Shown here: in pieces, positions 24,901 through 33,000 of the stretch
Layout of the letters: each line of letters starts with the position of its first letter
Numbering within the stretch: position 1 is the stretch's first letter
NCBI GenBank assembly: GCA_036522835.1
Contig: DATDFB010000131.1
Coordinates: forward strand, 1-48,680
Reading direction: 5' to 3'
Source: DATDFB01 sp036522835
GTDB lineage: Bacteria > Acidobacteriota > Thermoanaerobaculia > Gp7-AA8
DNA length: 48,680 nucleotides
Notes under the pieces: model-generated
What the model saw: the letters and a program-made list of their open reading frames with translations, nothing else
What the model was told of the DNA's origin: nothing
The model's database searches: none
Translations under genes and position numbers: made by a program

Positions 24901-27447
24901 GACGATCTGTCAGGGCTCGTGATCTTCTCCAGCAACGAAGAGGACAAGTGGATCGCCACCGCATACCGCGGAGACACGGGCGAAAGGGTTCCGGCGGATG
25001 AGGAGCTGCGCGCCTATGAGGCTGCCGATGTCGTGCAGGCAATCGGTAGTCCCGACGGACGGACGCTGGTCTTCGTCACCACGAAGGGTCTGCCGTCGGT
25101 TCAGAAGGTCCCCACCGCGGATGAGCAGGATGTATTGGCGCAGTACATCTGGCTGAATCGCCACGATCGATACGGAGGTCTCGCAACGAAAGGCAGAGCA
25201 CTGGCTCTCAGCAGTCAGTACCTGCTGTTTTCGGCGATCCGCGATGTGCACGTCATCGACGTTGCCTCGCGCCGGCATCTGCACGTCCTCGAGCACGAAG
25301 ACGACGTGCTGGTCGATTGCGCGGTCGCGCACGCGGCCCCGGTCGCGGCAACTTCGACCCTGAAAAAGAAAACGATCGTATGGAATCTCGAGACTGGGCG
25401 GGAAATGATGCGCCTCGACCTCGGCGAAACGGTTCACGCCTGCGCCTTCGCGCCGGACGACAGTTACGTGTTGACGGCTGACGGAAACCTATTGACCGAG
25501 GATTTCAGCGGGAGGGGAGGACTGCTTCGGGCGTGGCCCGTCGCGGAACAAGTCGATAGGAAACGAAGCACGAACGGCGCGGTCACGGGCTTTTTCCACG
25601 ATGCGCGCTCGAAATTGGCTCTGCACGTCACGGAGAACGGCTCGGTCGTTCTTCACGACGCTGAAGGAACGACGTTCGAGCTGCAATCACGCATGACCAA
25701 TGGTTGCCTCAGTGGCGAGAAACTGTTCGTGGCGACTTCCGAGGACGGATTGAAGTCTGTCGATCTGGCGCGTCCAAAGAGCGGCGTCAGGATCCTGAGC
25801 GATGCAAAGCTGAGCAATCTGACCGCCTCCGGAGATGGCCGTTTCCTGGCAGCCTGGAATCGCGAACGGGGGACGGTCGAGGTATGGGACGCCCGCATAC
25901 TGGTCAACGTTCTATCGCAGCCTTGTCCGGCCGACGATGTCGAACATCTCTTTTTTTCACCCGATTCGAGTCTCATCGTCGTGATTGGCCGCAGCAGGAT
26001 TTTCTGGATGTCCGTGGCGCTGCGGCAATTCGCTCCGCTGCTCGACGGCAGGGAAATCGTTGAGGACGGCTGGGAACATCTGCGAGACTTTCTGGCCTCG
26101 CAAGCAATTCCCGCGCGGCCGCTCGATCCGAGCAACTATCGCGAGGAATTCCTGGACGGCCTCATGATGCCGGACGGCTCGGTCCTGCTCACTGTCAGCC
26201 GTGTCTCTCCGCAGGGCGATCCTCACGCGTTTCAATTCGTCATTACGGAGCGCGGGATGGACTCGGCCAGACATCTGGATCCGTTCCCGCGCTACATTCT
26301 GTTGTCGGCATGGTCGTTCGAGAGCCGCACCAGAATCTGGTTCGACGCGATGGACGGGGAGCATCACGGGATCCAGGTCAACGCGGACGGATCCATCGTG
26401 ACGTGGCTCACCCGGTTCATGGGTTCGTTCAGCATTCGAAATTACGACGCCAACGACGGACGCGTGGCAGCCGAGGAGCACGTCGGCCTGGATGAGTCGC
26501 GAGGCCCGGCGCTGGTGTTGGGCAGGCATTCCTTTGCAGCCGTCGATACGCACGGGCGGCTGTCGATCTATGCGTTGTCGGATCTGACGTCGATCGGCTC
26601 CGCCTTCATCAGCCATCGTGGATTGACGAGTATCTCGCTGATGGAAGAGAGCGGAATTGTTCTCCTGGGATATGAATCGGGCGAAGTCGATTCATTGCAG
26701 ATTCGCAATGTCGAGCGTCCCGGGCCCGCGTCTGAAACCCCCGGCGAGTTGAGCGAATTGTTTGCGGTGAGCCTGGGCGGCGGCGACATCGACGACGATG
26801 TCGTGGGCGTTGATGATGATTGGGACGAGCTCGAGCGCGAAGAGCTCGACAAACCGGAGGAAATCAATACACAGGATACTTTTGCCGAGCTGGCCGGGGA
26901 GCTCGAGCGCCGCCTGACGCCGGTTCCGCTTTACTGGATGGCATTCAGCATCGCAGCCGCGGTGATCGTCGAGGGCGATGCGTGGAGCCGCATGTTGTCG
27001 TCACCGGTTTACGGATTGCTGCCGACGTATCCGATCCTGTGCTACCTCGTTCTTCGGGGCTTGGCGACGAAGGTGAAGCTCAAAGAGCTGACTCCGACGA
27101 TCGTGGGCATGACTGCGATTCCCATCGTCACCGTCGGTATCGCGCTCGCCCTTCTGCCGCTCGATCGCTGGTGGCGCCTCGGCCCGGAAACGAGCCTCAC
27201 ATTACTGATTCCCAAGGCGCTGCTGATCACGCTGGGGATCGTGGTCATGGTTCGCATGCGGTTCATACTTGCTGTCGCGGACCGTCGTTCCGAGGCGCAT
27301 TGGCTGCCGGTGGCACTGTCGCTGTCGTTCATTGCTGCGATTCCCGGAGTCGTTTTTGCGGGGGCTCTGTTGCTCGCGGAGCTGATCCTGTCGGCTCTCG
27401 TGGTGCAAAGCATCGCTCAGTCGAGAACAGTGATCGGCAAGAACTGA
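21979..27447 (+). CDS. Giant STAND NTPase: DUF4062 - NACHT-like - WD40 - transmembrane
   Basis: A 1822-aa protein. Residues about 8-105 form a DUF4062 domain (FRVFVSSTFQDLKDERDALQ, then RFQAIDLRWGIADEASRDQR), as in TEP1/NWD1-like proteins. The P-loop GESGSGKSALIARAAEQ is near residue 352 and Walker B LVVFIDGLDQLSD near 439, followed by a helical STAND region. WD40-type repeats run from about 850 (FTLSGHTGCVVDCAISPDGT) to about 1580. After an acidic linker, the C-terminal 170 residues hold about five hydrophobic helices (e.g. IVGMTAIPIVTVGIALALL), an unusual ending. STAND proteins act as ligand-triggered oligomers, several in antiphage defence. Its A+T content is visibly higher than in neighbouring genes, suggesting transfer. 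A weak GGGTGA precedes ATG 21979. Confidence 0.85.
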   Translation: MAHPGKTFRVFVSSTFQDLKDERDALQRYVFPRLLDLCLRHGCRFQAIDLRWGIADEASRDQRTVAICLEEIKRCQRVTPRANFIALLGDRYGWRPLPAEIPADEFERILQYLTVNDRALLDWYRRDDNALPAVYCLQPRTGEYLDYGHWEPVERRLHSVLSRAAASADLPASQQLKYSASATEQEIVRGVFSAADPGRQAFCFFRSLTNPSSGKNYIDVDDREGSALLERLKQRLREALPGNVHEYQAVWQDGGISLDHLGHLPAELDDCLRLLEDDDTPPTLCVDVWRELARAILDEIEHTETRDPLTREIDEHLGFGRERIEFFTGRMSHLDAIDDYVRGTNDRTLVLWGESGSGKSALIARAAEQVAKNHPGANVIVRFIGATPASTDGRNLLDGSCREIGRLYPSGEADVPTDYGDLIQEFSKRLAAATSDSPLVVFIDGLDQLSDSYHARNLTWLPATLPEHARLIVSTVAGECLSILRAKIPPGNMIQLESMPAEEGRELLSRWLEHEGRTLQPHQHSEIAEAFDACPLPLYLKLVFEEAKHWRSYATDVELGADIPGMIERLFERLSAEKNHGKTLVSRSLGYMAAAKHGLSEDELLDVLAEDEEVFADLIRRSRHRPPAKRLPAVIWSRLYFDLEPYLIERHADGVPLLSLYHQEMRDGAANLDGNEKRARHRSLAQHFHDQPLRLETAGTPNLRKLSELPFQQTNAELWDDLHGTLTDFEFLETKATYGAPLATRDDSKPQYKGIYAVQEDFQLALRHLPEERDPHRRKRLELLGNALRAQSHNILQDAHLLYQQVRYQLALHGKPEVLQKTFEDEEARYDSQGRTWLKPLQIATRPIPLFTLSGHTGCVVDCAISPDGTLAATTGQDLTVRIWDLQSAEVLHVLGKPMHLHVHRDPQAIARYTLLRMMTGYDGTIRACGFSRDGAHLVSVGPAEAVTIWHVRSGSKVCEISEIRGRAQACLLTDDLSGLVIFSSNEEDKWIATAYRGDTGERVPADEELRAYEAADVVQAIGSPDGRTLVFVTTKGLPSVQKVPTADEQDVLAQYIWLNRHDRYGGLATKGRALALSSQYLLFSAIRDVHVIDVASRRHLHVLEHEDDVLVDCAVAHAAPVAATSTLKKKTIVWNLETGREMMRLDLGETVHACAFAPDDSYVLTADGNLLTEDFSGRGGLLRAWPVAEQVDRKRSTNGAVTGFFHDARSKLALHVTENGSVVLHDAEGTTFELQSRMTNGCLSGEKLFVATSEDGLKSVDLARPKSGVRILSDAKLSNLTASGDGRFLAAWNRERGTVEVWDARILVNVLSQPCPADDVEHLFFSPDSSLIVVIGRSRIFWMSVALRQFAPLLDGREIVEDGWEHLRDFLASQAIPARPLDPSNYREEFLDGLMMPDGSVLLTVSRVSPQGDPHAFQFVITERGMDSARHLDPFPRYILLSAWSFESRTRIWFDAMDGEHHGIQVNADGSIVTWLTRFMGSFSIRNYDANDGRVAAEEHVGLDESRGPALVLGRHSFAAVDTHGRLSIYALSDLTSIGSAFISHRGLTSISLMEESGIVLLGYESGEVDSLQIRNVERPGPASETPGELSELFAVSLGGGDIDDDVVGVDDDWDELEREELDKPEEINTQDTFAELAGELERRLTPVPLYWMAFSIAAAVIVEGDAWSRMLSSPVYGLLPTYPILCYLVLRGLATKVKLKELTPTIVGMTAIPIVTVGIALALLPLDRWWRLGPETSLTLLIPKALLITLGIVVMVRMRFILAVADRRSEAHWLPVALSLSFIAAIPGVVFAGALLLAELILSALVVQSIAQSRTVIGKN

Positions 27448-27636
27448 CGGTGTGGCGTTGTGAGCGCGGATCGTTCCGGCGAGACGCCGAAGTATTCGCG
27501 CCTGGCCTCCCGCCGCTTTGCGAGGATTCGGACGAAGGTGAAGGTTCCCCGTCGCCGCCTAACGCATGTTGAAAGCCCACCCCTTCCTGTAAGTTTGGAG
27601 TTGCCGAACAACAAACGGAAGGAAGGGACGGCTGCG

Positions 27637-27946
27637 ATGAAACAACAGGCGATTCAGTATCTCGCGTTGGATGTGCGTTGCGGACCAGCTCCTTGAGCGT
27701 GAGCACTTCCGGGGCACCGAACTGCGATCGAAGACCAAGGCGGCGATGATCGCCTCGGCACGCCGGCAACCAGGGTGGAAAATCCTTCGGACGACAACCA
27801 CAATCCGACTCTCGAGGCCATCTTCAATGGAGCGGCAACGGCAGCGATATCCAGACCAGGCCCACTCCGTGACAGTTACGAGGCCTCCGTTGCGCGAGGG
27901 GTCAAGGAAGATCTCGCCGCGGTGACACTGGCGCGAAAGATCGCCG
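27637..27946 (+). mobile_element. Decayed IS110-family transposase remnant
   Basis: ATG 27637 (after GGAAGGGA) opens MKQQAIQYLALDV, the N-terminus of IS110-type transposases, but the frame ends five residues later. From about 27805, LEAIFNGAATAAISRPGPLR and VKEDLAAVTLARKIA match the conserved C-terminus of the same family. The middle, including the DEDD catalytic core and most of the IS116/IS110/IS902 domain, is missing. The remnant runs directly into the right long direct repeat at 27947. 27448-27636 holds no gene I can support. Confidence 0.75.
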
Positions 27947-28096
27947 TGTCGCCGATCTCGGCGAGGAAGACGGTGACGAAGACGGCGGAGAAGGTCTTCC
28001 ACATCGGCGCCGAGCGTACGCAATTTCCCCGCCCTCCCACCCGTTAGCGCCGCTCGGTTGACACGGTGCGGGAGCGTCCGTATGGTGTCGGCTCCC
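27947..28096. repeat. Right copy of the long direct repeat, truncated GDT1 5' end plus tRNA promoter
   Basis: Matches 9434-9561 with one substitution, plus a 22-bp stretch (28043-28064, GTTAGCGCCGCTCGGTTGACAC) absent from the left copy. It contains the first 58 bases of the GDT1-like gene in the same minus orientation, without the rest. It ends 1 bp before the tRNA-Lys gene. Confidence 0.92.
28058..28086 (+). promoter_or_regulatory. Sigma70-type promoter of the tRNA-Lys/tRNA-Glu unit
   Basis: TTGACA (28058-28063), a 17-nt spacer and TATGGT (28081-28086), 11 bp before the mature tRNA-Lys 5' end. The left repeat copy has the same -10 but lacks the -35, so only this copy is a complete promoter. 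Confidence 0.85.
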
Positions 28097-28097
28097 A

Positions 28098-28172
28098 GGG
28101 CCCGTAGCTCAGTGGTAGAGCAGCTGGCTTTTAACCAGTTGGTCGTAGGTTCGATCCCTACCGGGCTCACCA
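28098..28172 (+). tRNA. trnK: tRNA-Lys (UUU)
   Basis: A full cloverleaf: acceptor GGGCCCG/CGGGCTC, D arm GCTC/GAGC, anticodon stem GCTGG/CCAGT with loop CTTTTAA (anticodon TTT), T arm GTAGG TTCGATC CCTAC. Discriminator A and an encoded CCA end at 28172. Confidence 0.97.
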
Positions 28173-28188
28173 GAACGACTTGCCGCAA

Positions 28189-28264
28189 GTCCCCATCGTC
28201 TAGAGGCCTAGGACACCGCCCTTTCACGGCGGCAACACGGGTTCGAATCCCGTTGGGGACGCCA
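28189..28264 (+). tRNA. trnE: tRNA-Glu (UUC)
   Basis: Acceptor GTCCCCA/TGGGGAC, anticodon stem CCGCC/GGCGG with loop CTTTCAC (anticodon TTC), T arm ACGGG TTCGAAT CCCGT, discriminator G and encoded CCA. It lies 16 bp after tRNA-Lys and is probably co-transcribed with it. Confidence 0.97.
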
Positions 28265-28294
28265 AATCAGCGGCGGCAGCGACGGTTGCCAGTC

Positions 28295-29842
28295 TTAGTG
28301 CGCCACCGCTTCCTTCACCCGATGAAAATCGAGCTCGCGAAAGTCCGCGTCGAGTAGTTTCGGCTGATCGAATACCAGCGCGTCGATCTCGGCCTTCGCC
28401 GTCAGCGGGAACGTGACGAAGCCCTTGGTCACCACCGGGTCGCGCCAGTGCGTACGGAAGGTGTCGTAGTGCCACGGCTCGAGGTCGGCGGTGAATGACG
28501 GAGTGTGGGTGAAGCGGAGGACGAGCTTGTCGTTCTCCAGGGTCACGGTCAGATCGCCGTACAGTTTGTCGCGATAGGTTCCGGCGTATGCAGCGAGCGG
28601 CAGCGACGGCTTCTCGGACGCCTTTCGCTCCGCCATCAGCTTCGCCTCGGCCTCCTGCCGCGACTTCTTCCGGTCGGCTAGGAGTTTTTCGACGTAGTTG
28701 AGCCAGTCGAAGGGCGGCGCGCCGACGAGCACGTCCGTCAGGTGGCGATCGATCACGCCGATGAACGGGCCCTCGTAGTTCGAGAGGACGATGATCGCCG
28801 CGCGCTTCGCGGGAATCATCTTCACGTTCGCGGCGAAGCCGTCGACGCCGCCGGAGTGCTCGATGATCTTCTGCCCGTGCATGTCGCGGATGAACCAGCC
28901 GAAGCCGTACGCCGAGAACATCGGCTCGTACGCGGCCAGCTCGGGCGGCGGCGCCTGGATCGGCACGGAAACGAGCGACTGCGGCGAGAAGAGCTGCCGC
29001 GCCACCGCCTCGCTGTAGATCCGCTTGTCGCCCACCGCGCCGCGGTTGAGGTGGAGGCGCATGTACTCGGCCATGTCGAGCAGCGAGGCGTAGATCGAGC
29101 CCGCCGGGGCGATGTGGTCGTAGTCGCGGTGCGGGATGACCCGCAGCACGCCGTCGATCTCCGCGTGCGGCGAGGCGACGTTGGAGCTCATCGGCGGAAT
29201 GCCGGCGGTCGAGTGAGTCATGCCCAGCGGCGCGAAGATGCGCTCGCGCACCTGGTCGTCCCAGCTCTTCCCCGCGGCGGCGTGCGCGACCTCGCCGGCG
29301 GCGAGGAAGTTGACGTTCTGATACGAGAACGTCGAGCGGAAGCTGGCCACCGGCTCGATGAAGCGCGCCCGGCGCAGGACTTCCTCGCGCGAATAGTCGG
29401 AGCCGTACCAAACCGTCCCGCCGCTGATCGACCGCAGGCCGGCGCGGTGAGTGATGAGATCGCGCACGGTCAACTCGCGCGTGACCCATGGATCCCACAT
29501 CGTGTACGCCGGCAGGTATTTCGACACCTTGTCGTCCCAGTCGAGCTTCTTCTCGTCGACGAGAATGCCGAGGATCGTGGTGGTGAACGACTTCGAGATC
29601 GAGCCGATCGCGAACTTCGTGTCGGTGGTGACCGGCTCCGGCTTTCCGAGCTCCTTCACGCCGAACGCCTTCGCGTAGACGACCTTGTCGTCCTTGATGA
29701 CGGCCACCGCCGCGCCGGGCACGTTCAGCTCGCGCATGACCTTCGCGACGTACGCGTCGAGCTCGGCCGGAACGATCGTTTGCGCGTGTGTGGTGAGGGT
29801 GACGAAGACGAGGAGGACGAGGGACGCCCCGATCCGCTTCAT
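28295..29842 (-). CDS. Secreted serine hydrolase, class C beta-lactamase/D-alanyl-carboxypeptidase-like, with DUF3471 domain
   Basis: A 515-aa protein with signal peptide MKRIGASLVLLVFVTLTTHA. The penicilloyl-serine-transferase triad is present: SISK (SxxK) in FAIGSISKSFTTTIL, Tyr in SYQNVNFLAAGE (YxN), and HSG in IIEHSGGVDGF. The last roughly 100 residues (LAAYAGTYRDKLYGDLTV to DALVFDQPKL) resemble DUF3471, often attached to such esterase/peptidase-type members. It is more likely an exported D-aminopeptidase or esterase than a resistance enzyme. The start is ATG 29842 rather than the longer frame, because the signal peptide begins there and a TATGAT box lies 6 bp upstream. Confidence 0.9.
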   Translation of the reverse strand: MKRIGASLVLLVFVTLTTHAQTIVPAELDAYVAKVMRELNVPGAAVAVIKDDKVVYAKAFGVKELGKPEPVTTDTKFAIGSISKSFTTTILGILVDEKKLDWDDKVSKYLPAYTMWDPWVTRELTVRDLITHRAGLRSISGGTVWYGSDYSREEVLRRARFIEPVASFRSTFSYQNVNFLAAGEVAHAAAGKSWDDQVRERIFAPLGMTHSTAGIPPMSSNVASPHAEIDGVLRVIPHRDYDHIAPAGSIYASLLDMAEYMRLHLNRGAVGDKRIYSEAVARQLFSPQSLVSVPIQAPPPELAAYEPMFSAYGFGWFIRDMHGQKIIEHSGGVDGFAANVKMIPAKRAAIIVLSNYEGPFIGVIDRHLTDVLVGAPPFDWLNYVEKLLADRKKSRQEAEAKLMAERKASEKPSLPLAAYAGTYRDKLYGDLTVTLENDKLVLRFTHTPSFTADLEPWHYDTFRTHWRDPVVTKGFVTFPLTAKAEIDALVFDQPKLLDADFRELDFHRVKEAVAH

Positions 29843-29848
29843 GCGTTG

Positions 29849-29854
29849 ATCATA
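29849..29854 (-). promoter_or_regulatory. -10 box of apparent leaderless promoter (beta-lactamase-like gene)
   Basis: TATGAT on the minus strand, 6 bp before ATG 29842, with no Shine-Dalgarno between. Confidence 0.55.
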
Positions 29855-29875
29855 TTGTCGTCGCGGCAAACGCGC

Positions 29876-30036
29876 GAGCGATCTCGACGTGGGACTTCCA
29901 GAACAACGTGCCGCTCGGCGAGTTCTACAACACCAGCGCCATCCTCGCAGAGAAGCTTTGCGCGTTACTCGAGCGCTCCGAGATCAGTGATCTCATCGAT
30001 ATCGAAGCGCTCGTGCGGGACGCCAACCACCCCCCC
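29876..30036 (+). pseudogene. Possible fragment of an AbiEii-like nucleotidyltransferase
   Basis: An in-frame stretch between two convergently placed genes reads NNVPLGEFYNTSAILAEKLC, then ALLERSEISDLIDIEALV. The pattern of a Lys-Leu-x-Ala-Leu followed by DLxDIxxLV resembles the C-terminal half of AbiEii/DUF6036-type nucleotidyltransferases. There is no start, no catalytic core and no stop of its own; the frame runs on antisense into the tricorn gene. It may be chance. Confidence 0.3.
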
Positions 30037-33000
30037 TCACTGCCTCGCGCTCGGCGCCCGCACCGGGAACGGCGGCCGCGTCTCCTTCCTCGGCGGATTC
30101 TCGGCCAGCTGCTTCATGGCGATGGCGATGGCGCGCTCGAGCTGCGGGTCTTTGCCGGCGATCACGTCGGCGGGCGTCTGCTCCACCTCCACGTCGGGGG
30201 GCACGCCCTCGTTCTCCACGATGAAGCCCTCGCTCGTCCAGATACCGAGGTTCGGGGCGGTGATCACGCCGCCGTCCATGAGAACCGGAAACCCGAGGAT
30301 CCCGACCAGGCCGCCCCACGTCCGCGTCCCCACCAGCGTGCCGAGCTGCAGCTTGTGGAACATCCACGGCAAGAGGTCGCCGCCGGAGCCGGCGGTCTCG
30401 TCGATGATCATCACCTTCGGCCCCTGGATCGAGGCCAGCGGCGTCTTGAGATCGCCGCCGTAGCGCATCGCCCAATGGCTGATCAGCGGGCGGCGGAGGA
30501 TGTCGATGTAATAGTCGGCGACGGCGCCGCCGCCGTTGTGGCGCTCGTCGACGATGATGGCGTCGCGATCGGCTTGCGGGAAGAAGTAGCGTTTGAAATA
30601 CGTATAGCCGGCCCCGGCGGTGTTCGGCACGTACACATACGCCACCTTCCCGTTCGTCGCTTCCGTGACTTTGCGGAGATTGCCCTCCACCCAGTCGCGG
30701 TTGCGCAGCGGCGCCTCGTCCTCGATCGGCACCACCTTCACCACGCGCGATCCGGTCCCGTCTGCGTTCGGCCCGACCGTCAGCTCCACGATGCGTCCGG
30801 CGGTCTGCTCGAAACGGCTGTAGAGATCTTCCGGATAGCGGAGGTCCTTGCCGCCGACCGCGAGGAGGTATTCGCCGGCCTTGACGTCGACGCCGGGCTC
30901 GGTGAGCGGCGCACGCAGCTCGGGATTCCAATTGAGGCCGCCGTAGACCTTGGCGAAGCGATAGCGGCCGTTGTCGACCTTATAGTCGGCGCCGAGGAGG
31001 CCGCCGGGGACCGACTCGACCTCGGTCAGCGAGTCGCCGCCGGCCAGACGGTGGTGCCCCACCGAGAGCTCGCTCGACATCCACGTCATCACCCGGTTGA
31101 GGTCCTGGCGCACCGCCAGGTCGGGGAGGAATGCCTCGTACTTCGCCTTCATGGCCTTCCAGTCGGCGCCGTGCATGTTCGGGTCGTAGAAGAAGTCGCG
31201 ATTGATGCGCCAGGCCTCCTCGAAAATCTGCCGCCACTCCGCGCGCGGGTCGATCTTGACCTGGAGCTTGTCGACGGGGAGGCGGAACTTCGTCAGGTCA
31301 AGTTTCTCGCCGGCGTCGACGAGCGACCAGCCGTCCTTCGTCACCAGCAGCATCCGCTTGCCGTCGGCGGAGAGCTCGAAGCCTTCGACCTTCTCGGCGA
31401 GCGGCTCCTCTTTGCGCTTCTCGAGATCGAAACGCTGCAGCGTGGCCTCGTCGCCCGGATTGCCGCTCGACTTCGTGTAGTAGATCTGGCCGCTCTTGCC
31501 GGCGGCGAGATTGTCGTAGCCGGCGGCCTTCGGCGGCAGCGCCACGATGCGCTGGGTGATGCCGTCGAAGTCGATGGCCACCTTCACCGGCGCTTTCTTC
31601 TCGTCCTTCTTCTCCTTGTCCTTGTCCGCATCGGGCTTCGCCGCCGATTCTTCGTCGCTCTCCTTTGCCATCGGCGAGACCACGCCCTTCGGCAGCACCG
31701 CGAGGTAGATCGAGCGCGTGGCGCGGATGTCTTCGTTCGACTGCGCGAACCAGTCGTCGACCGGGCCGGCATCCGTGGAGGTGAAGAAGTAGAGGTACTT
31801 GCCGTTCGGATCGAACACCGGCTGCATGGCGTCGGTGTAGGGGTCGGTGAGCGGCGTCGACGTCTTCTCCGCGACGTTGTAGAGGAAGATGCGGTTCATG
31901 TACGTCGGCGTGTTGCGCGTGTAGGCGAGCCACTGCGAGTCGGGCGACCAGGCGTGATTGAGCACGCGCACCGGCCCGTACATCACGTCGCTCGAGACCT
32001 TCACCGTCTGGCCCGTGGCGACGTCGGTGACGAAGATGGTGCGGGAGTTGTCGGAGAAGCTGATTTTCTTGCCATCCGGCGACCACTTCGGGTCGGCATA
32101 GAAGCCGGCCCCGTCGATCTTGATCTCGCGCGGCGCGCCCTTGCCGTCCTGATCGCCGATGTAGAGCTGGTACTCGCCGCTGCGGTCGGAGAAGTACGCA
32201 ATCGACTTCCCGTCAGGCGACCAGGCCGGCCAGCGCTCGTTCGCCGCGGGCGTGTTCGTCAGATTGCGGTCGTCGCCCTTCTCGCGCGGCAGGGTGAAGA
32301 TCTCGCCGCGAAACTCGACGGCGGCACGGGCGCCGGAGGGGGAGATCGCGCCGCCGCGGACGAATTTCTTTCCCTTGGCGAAGCGCGGCAGGCTCTCCAC
32401 CAGGTCGGCGGCCACGCCGACTTTCAGGCGGGCGTCGCTGCCGCTCTTCGGATCGAGGAGATGAAGATAGCCGGCCTGCTCGTAGACGATCCTGCCGGCG
32501 CCCGCGGAGGCGTTGGCGACGGGGAAGTCGGCGTGCTTGGTGAGGCGCGCCACCTTCTTCGTCGCCGGGTCGAAGCTGTAGACGTTGAACTCGCCGTCGC
32601 GGTCGGAGCGGAAGTAGACCTTGTCGCCGATCCACATCGGATCGGTGTCGTTGCAGCGGCCCGGGGGTTGCGGGATCGACTCGGTGGCGTACGTGGCGAG
32701 GTCGAAGACGACAAGGCGCGCCACCTGGCCGCCTCGATAGTGCTTCCATTGAATGAACGGATCGCCGAGGGGCTGGTAGACGATCTTCTTGCCGTCGGGT
32801 GAGTACGCCGCCTTCGTGGCGTGCGGGATCGGCAGCTTCGTCGCGGCGCCGCCGCCGACAGGCACGGTGTAGAGCTGGAGGTAGCGTCCGGTGTAGACCT
32901 CGCGCGGCGAGGAGAAGAGGACGCTGGCGCCGTCGGCGGTGAAGCCGCGGGCGACGTCGGCCTGCGGATGCCAGGTGAGCCGCCGCGGCACGCCGCCCTC

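Noticed and set aside
27947..28004. Second GDT1-like gene
   Set aside because: Only the first 58 bases are present; the frame then enters the IS110 remnant. It is part of the direct repeat, not a gene.
28295..29842. Antibiotic-resistance beta-lactamase controlled by the BlaI operon
   Set aside because: It lies 24 kb away, lacks a TACA-N2-TGTA operator, and carries a DUF3471 domain typical of non-resistance serine hydrolases.
29908..32802. 964-codon open frame on the plus strand
   Set aside because: It is antisense to the tricorn-like gene, which has a signal peptide, propeller blades and catalytic motifs. The antisense translation is Arg/Val/Asp-rich with no domain. Only its first 40 codons look like a possible gene fragment.
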